Shown here piece after piece: positions 5,569-6,343 of a DNA stretch of 6,343 nt. Numbering within the stretch: position 1 is the first letter of the stretch; each line of letters begins with the position of its first letter. Position numbers and translations under genes: made by a program. Source of the DNA: Fidelibacterota bacterium (lineage in GTDB: Bacteria > Fidelibacterota > Marinisomatia > SCGC-AAA003-L08 > D37C17); NCBI GenBank assembly GCA_002704685.1, contig PAHD01000019.1, forward strand, positions 12,270 through 18,612, given 5' to 3'. Below the pieces are notes generated by a model. The model worked only from the letters and a program-made list of their open reading frames with translations. It was not told the origin of the DNA and made no database searches.

Positions 5569-6343
5569 GTGTATAGCGCTCAAGACAACATTGTTGCTTT
5601 AGCAACAATTCCTGGAAGGTCTGCACTAAACGTTATAAGGTGCTCTGGCCGGTCTTGCTTATTGTTATATAAAGAGCTTTTCAAACAAAAAAAAGACCCA
5701 AGGCCAAACTATGTGCACCTTAAAACGGCTTTTTTTAATGAAAAAACAATAGACCAGTGCATGGTTACATTTTACAAGAACCCCAAAAGTTATACCGGTG
5801 AAAACATGCTTGAAATCTCTTCTCATGGTGGCTCTGTTATTGCAACTAAAATAATACAGGCTATTGAATCTTTTTCTTTTAGACCCGCTTCACCCGGAGA
5901 GTTTACATATAGATCTTTTATAAATGGAAAGATGAATCTGGCTCAAGCGGAGTTTGTTAAGACAGCCATTGACTCAAATAATAGCCTCGACTCTTTTTTT
6001 TCAATTAAAAATATTGAGGGTTCTTTTTCTGGCCAGGTTGATGGTGTTTCTACAGAAATAAAGAATATTCTTACTTATATGGAGCATGAGCTCGATTTTA
6101 ATGAAAGCGAAATTGATTTTGAAACACAAAAAGCTTATATAAAAAAAATCAATGAAGCTATTCGTTTGGTTGAAAAAACTAAAAGCCTATCATATCTGGC
6201 AAGCGATAACAAGAGCAGCGTTTTAATATCTCTGGTTGGAAAAACAAACGTGGGCAAGTCGAGTCTTTTCAATAAGATTTTAGGCTACGAAAGATCTATT
6301 GTTACTAGCAAAAGAGGAACAACAAGAGACACCGTCGAAGCTG
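5569..6343 (+). CDS. mnmE: tRNA modification GTPase MnmE, N-terminal portion (3' end outside window)
   Basis: About 258 of an expected roughly 450 codons are present; the reading runs off the right edge. With MnmG, MnmE installs the (carboxymethyl)aminomethyl group on U34 of certain tRNAs using a tetrahydrofolate one-carbon unit and GTP. The N-terminal folate-binding domain (about 1-117) shows ALATIPGRSALNVIRCSG, YTGENMLEISSHGG and SPGEFTYRSFINGKMNLAQAE. The helical domain follows with HELDFNESEIDF, and the G domain begins with P-loop G224-K-T-N-V-G-K-S231 and switch region SKRGTTRDTVEA. The start is GTG, three bases after the yidC stop, with AAAGGG about ten bases upstream, and it aligns with family N-termini. 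The P-loop has Thr where most MnmE have Pro, and the PGR loop continues SALN rather than the common GGVG. The C-terminal cysteine motif cannot be checked here. Confidence 0.96.
   Translation, partial: MYSAQDNIVALATIPGRSALNVIRCSGRSCLLLYKELFKQKKDPRPNYVHLKTAFFNEKTIDQCMVTFYKNPKSYTGENMLEISSHGGSVIATKIIQAIESFSFRPASPGEFTYRSFINGKMNLAQAEFVKTAIDSNNSLDSFFSIKNIEGSFSGQVDGVSTEIKNILTYMEHELDFNESEIDFETQKAYIKKINEAIRLVEKTKSLSYLASDNKSSVLISLVGKTNVGKSSLFNKILGYERSIVTSKRGTTRDTVEA

Overview
This is an AT-rich bacterial chromosomal segment, roughly one third G+C by eye, in which every recognisable gene is on the + strand and packed tightly. It holds the 3' end of dnaA, a two-component system, ssb, a small unrecognised secreted-type protein, queF, and the run rpmH-rnpA-yidC-mnmE; mnmE is cut by the right edge. 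No mobile element, CRISPR array, rRNA or tRNA gene was seen. dnaA together with rpmH-rnpA-yidC-mnmE suggests the neighbourhood of a replication origin.

The organism is Gram-negative in type, because YidC carries the large periplasmic P1 domain. The wording of the YidC insertase core (the RSTIEFRGAPFFGWI segment and the SFPSGLNLYYTVYN segment) reminds me of the FCB assemblage (Chlorobiota, Ignavibacteria, Marinimicrobia/SAR406). The low G+C and compact layout would suit a marine, streamlined member. This assignment is from memory and is tentative.

Layout: 1-132 is the DnaA domain IV tail. 145-2330 is an OmpR-family response regulator and its membrane histidine kinase, joined by a GTGA stop/start overlap. 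2354-2692 is a short single-stranded DNA-binding protein that stops right after its OB fold. 2693-2779 is a T-rich gap with a possible promoter and the strongest Shine-Dalgarno sequence of the window. 2780-2992 encodes a 70-residue protein with a signal-like N-terminus and a very basic C-terminus. 3010-3360 is queF, the preQ0 reductase. 3361-3422 is an AT-rich gap with a possible promoter. 3423-5565 is rpmH, rnpA and yidC, each overlapping the next by four bases, and mnmE starts three bases after the yidC stop.

Functionally, most of the window is informational housekeeping: replication initiation and ssDNA protection (DnaA, SSB), ribosome and tRNA maturation (L34, RNase P protein, QueF, MnmE) and membrane protein insertion (YidC). 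QueF and MnmE both contribute to chemistry at tRNA wobble position 34. The two-component system is the sensory element, and its target is not shown here. No clearly new multi-gene system is visible. The points most worth a second look are the small basic secreted protein, the tail-less SSB, the roughly 26-residue insertion in the kinase dimerisation domain, the CxxC pair in the YidC periplasmic domain, and the unusual gene order around dnaA.
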